A program made the position numbers and the translations under genes. DNA of 64,000 bases, taken from contig JAEWYS010000002.1 in the NCBI GenBank assembly GCA_023458555.1, positions 368,248-432,247 of the forward strand, read 5' to 3'. The notes under the pieces are model-generated. The model was given only the letters and a program-made list of their open reading frames with translations. It searched no databases and was not told the origin of the DNA. Positions 61,879 to 64,000 of this stretch are shown piece after piece (the first letter of the stretch is position 1; the number at the start of each line of letters is the position of its first letter). Source of the stretch: Bacteroidota bacterium. GTDB lineage: Bacteria; Bacteroidota; Bacteroidia; Cytophagales; Cytophagaceae.

Positions 61879-63120
61879 ATGAAAAAAGTACGGATACTCA
61901 TCCTTGTCGCATTCGTGGTAAAGACACTTATTATTCTGTTTCTGGACCAGAGACTGGAGCTGAATCCGGATGAAAAACGAAATTATCAGATAGCGCTCAA
62001 TCATCAGCAAGGCAAAGGCTATACCATTTCTGACCCGGAAACCGGCTTGTATAAACCCACGGCTTATCATGCCTCTTTTCCCGTATTTGTGTATGAGCTG
62101 ATGATTAAAAATTCAATCTCTGTTGCAGCCTGGATGCTGCTTGTATCCCTGTGTTCTCTTGGCTTATTTAGCCTGTCCATTTGGTATTTTTACAAGCTGG
62201 CCTTGTTTTTTCTTGATAATCGATACGCGTTCTGGGCTTCCGTTACCTACAGTTTTTACCCGTCTGTGCTGGTATATATCGGTGGTCTGATCTCTCTTTA
62301 TGAAAACGCGGTTCTGTCTATTGTTGTCATTACCGTATACCAGACACTTCGCTCAGTAAAGTACGGTCTGAAAACCCGAGATTACATAGCACTGCCACTG
62401 CTGGTGACTATCAGCTGTCTGTTCAGGCCAAGCGTTATACCGGTTTATATCCTCCTGTTATCCGTTTATTCCGGGATATGTCTGTACATGAAAAAGCCTG
62501 CGCTCCTGTGGCCTGTGTTTGCCACTCTGATACTTGTCGTAATTATGCATGTACCCGTCATTGTCAAAAACAGGCATTTATTCAATGCCAGCATAATAAG
62601 CACACAGTCCGGATATGAACTACTACAGGGACATAATCCAACAGCCAGAGGCAGCTGGCGGGGAGACTGGCAGGATTCAACAAGCGTCTTGTATCAGTAT
62701 GCGCATACCATGATTCCGGATATTGACATGCTGAATGAATATGAGGAAGGGCTGGCCCGAAAAGCCATTGCCTTGCGCTGGATTGCGGAAAATCCGGTGG
62801 ACGAGCTGATTCTGACTGTCAGAAAACTGGCCATCTACTTTTTGCCTTATAATTATGAAGTACTGAAAACAGCCCAAGTATTCAATCCTGTCAACTTTAT
62901 CGTGCATCTTTTATTTGCCGTAGCTTTGCTGCTCAGGATATACAGGCGGGATCTTACGATCAGGGATCTTATCATTCTTAGCCCTGTAGCCGCTTCGATC
63001 ATATTTTCTCTTGTATACTTTGTTGGCTATCGGTGGAGATATTATGCCGAGCCTTTTATGATCATATATGCATGGACAGGTGTATGTCTGCTTATCTCAA
63101 AAATCAGACGAACCACGTAA
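61879..63120 (+). CDS. Integral membrane glycosyltransferase, GT39/ArnT-like
   Basis: 413 residues with about ten membrane helices. The first extracytoplasmic loop has NPDEKRNYQIA, with the acidic residues typical of GT-C enzymes that use polyprenyl-phosphate sugars; a large loop near residues 240-290 (TQSGYELLQGHNPTARGSWRGDW) follows. It probably transfers a sugar to a lipid or protein on the outer face of the inner membrane. Acceptor unknown. It is divergent from the radical SAM gene. Confidence 0.82.
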   Translation: MKKVRILILVAFVVKTLIILFLDQRLELNPDEKRNYQIALNHQQGKGYTISDPETGLYKPTAYHASFPVFVYELMIKNSISVAAWMLLVSLCSLGLFSLSIWYFYKLALFFLDNRYAFWASVTYSFYPSVLVYIGGLISLYENAVLSIVVITVYQTLRSVKYGLKTRDYIALPLLVTISCLFRPSVIPVYILLLSVYSGICLYMKKPALLWPVFATLILVVIMHVPVIVKNRHLFNASIISTQSGYELLQGHNPTARGSWRGDWQDSTSVLYQYAHTMIPDIDMLNEYEEGLARKAIALRWIAENPVDELILTVRKLAIYFLPYNYEVLKTAQVFNPVNFIVHLLFAVALLLRIYRRDLTIRDLIILSPVAASIIFSLVYFVGYRWRYYAEPFMIIYAWTGVCLLISKIRRTT

Positions 63121-63167
63121 AATATGACTTTTTCATCCGTTTCCCTTTTTAATTAAGTTGGCAATTT

Positions 63168-63201
63168 TTCCCTATTTATAATCGCTACTATTTATAGGGA
63201 A
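63168..63201. repeat. Inverted repeat with internal direct repeat at the RHS 3' end
   Basis: TTCCCTA (63168-63174) and TAGGGAA (63195-63201) flank two TATTTATA copies separated by an ATCGCTAC-like spacer. It ends 3 bp from the RHS stop. It may be a terminator or a recombination scar; no T run supports strong termination. Confidence 0.45.
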
Positions 63202-63203
63202 GA

Positions 63204-64000
63204 TTACGAATGTATACCATGTATTCTCGGCACATTCGATTGACCGGAAGGGTTCCCGGAAGATTCTTCTGTTGCAGGGGAGTTACCCGTCGGAGTCGTA
63301 GTTTCGCCAGGAGTCTCTGCACCATCGATATCAATATTGTTTATCGGCTTATTCCCCGCATACTGATATGGCGTATAGAAAAGATAATCCGGTGCCAGCG
63401 GATCCACACTAACAAACCGGCACATCCAGGGGGCGTAGTAACGCATACCATAGTTGTACAAGCCGCTCTCCTCGTCTTTCTCCTTGCCGTTGTACCGGTA
63501 GCGCTTGCGGCCATAGCTCCCAAAGCTCGTCTCCCCAAAGGGCGTATACTCCTCTTTGTTGATCAGGGTGCCGTTTGCATCCAGCAGCATGCAGGATGAA
63601 TTGAGGTGGTCTTCCAGATTGTACTTTACCGCAGGAGTATTGTCGCCCAGCTCTGCCCCGGTTCGCAGCGTAGCGATACGGCTCGCCCCGTCCAGGATAT
63701 GGTGCAGGCTCTGCTCACCTTCCTCGCCGCCTACAGACCAGGTCCCGATCCGAAGATAGGGTATCGAGTCGGTAAAGGTCGAAGCCTTGCTGTGCTCATA
63801 GAGGCCGTCTATATAGCTCGTGCTCTTATAGCCGCCACCCTGCTTGCGCACCAGCTTTTTGACCCGGTTGCCGCCGCTGTCGTACAGGTAATGCGCGAAT
63901 ACCGAAGGCTCAGAGATGCCTGCCTGGATACGGAACGCACGCAGCTTCCCCGCATAGTTGTATTCCAGATACCGGCTGTTGCCCGCATCGTCGCTCAGCA
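63204..64000 (-). CDS. RHS repeat-associated core protein, C-terminal part (5' end beyond window)
   Basis: The reading frame stays open to the right edge, so the 265 visible codons are the C-terminal end of a larger RHS/YD-repeat protein. YD-type repeats (RYLEYNYAGKLRAFRI, HYLYDSGGNRVKKL), YNLEDHLNSS and the RHS core (EYTPFGETSFG, RYRYNGKEKDEESGLYNYGMRYYAPWMCRFVSVDPLA, YAGNKPINNIDIDGAE) are present. RHS proteins usually end in a variable toxin domain; here only 35 or so Thr/Pro/Ser/Asn-rich residues follow the core. The gene is clearly GC-richer than its neighbours, suggesting transfer. Confidence 0.93.
   Translation of the reverse strand, partial: LSDDAGNSRYLEYNYAGKLRAFRIQAGISEPSVFAHYLYDSGGNRVKKLVRKQGGGYKSTSYIDGLYEHSKASTFTDSIPYLRIGTWSVGGEEGEQSLHHILDGASRIATLRTGAELGDNTPAVKYNLEDHLNSSCMLLDANGTLINKEEYTPFGETSFGSYGRKRYRYNGKEKDEESGLYNYGMRYYAPWMCRFVSVDPLAPDYLFYTPYQYAGNKPINNIDIDGAETPGETTTPTGNSPATEESSGNPSGQSNVPRIHGIHS

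Noticed and set aside
1..64000. CRISPR array, tRNA, rRNA or insertion sequence
   Set aside because: No regularly spaced repeats, no cloverleaf with a GGTTCRA T-loop, no rRNA stretches and no transposase frames were seen on reading; tRNAscan and Infernal were not available.

Overview
The window looks like chromosome of a Bacteroidota bacterium, most likely of the Cytophagales type. Evidence: a type IX secretion (T9SS) sortase PorU carrying its own sorting domain, bacillithiol-type BshA, a long-form Rho, the panC / short GT5-like pair, DUF4286, a fatty-acid hydroxylase, and promoters of the Bacteroidota form (TTG, about 20 bp, TAnnTTTG) upstream of several genes. No tRNA, rRNA, CRISPR array, insertion sequence or integrase was found. 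Species cannot be fixed from the sequence.

Layout. 1-11.3 kb is housekeeping: panC (cut by the left edge), a short glycogen-synthase-like protein, glmS, glycerate kinase, a tandem universal stress protein, a class C serine hydrolase, class I ribonucleotide reductase (nrdB-nrdA) and ribosomal proteins L21-L27. 11.5-13 kb holds a surface-lipoprotein beta-helix. 13.0-20.5 kb is one long minus-strand run: hemerythrin-like repair protein, YjbQ, DEDD exonuclease, fused peptide-ABC ATPase, RNase R, polyprenyl diphosphate synthase and a rhomboid protease. 20.6-22.7 kb has YicC, a DUF6176-like and a DUF1802 protein.

22.8-26.8 kb is a compact specialised-metabolism locus: an FAD reductase/hydroxylase, a UbiA prenyltransferase, a type III polyketide synthase and a translationally coupled methyltransferase. 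It would fit a prenylated or reduced polyketide whose identity is unknown. 26.8-38.3 kb carries porU, uvrA, a fatty-acid hydroxylase, bshA and a GH3/beta-lactamase fusion. 38.5-50.7 kb returns to housekeeping: mutL with two tandem rhomboids, aspS, a small exported protein, tadA, sodB, rho, serS, DUF4286 and an RlmI-type methyltransferase. A secreted GH5 glucanase follows at 51 kb.

52-64 kb is the accessory end. A minus-strand operon of four large proteins without signal peptides has architectures suggestive of tail fibres or adhesins: an SGNH fold with LamG-like region, a beta-propeller with LamG-like region, a tail-like beta protein, and a LamG-like region with leucine-rich repeats. It ends in an FkbM methyltransferase and lies downstream of a radical SAM protein. 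No capsid, sheath, baseplate or terminase gene is present, so it is either an orphan receptor-binding cassette of an injection particle encoded elsewhere or an undescribed surface system. The SGNH domain has lost its nucleophilic serine. A membrane glycosyltransferase and the GC-rich C-terminal end of an RHS protein with no visible toxin domain complete the window.

Start codons were re-chosen where the longest reading frame began with TTG or GTG but an in-frame ATG fits the family better.
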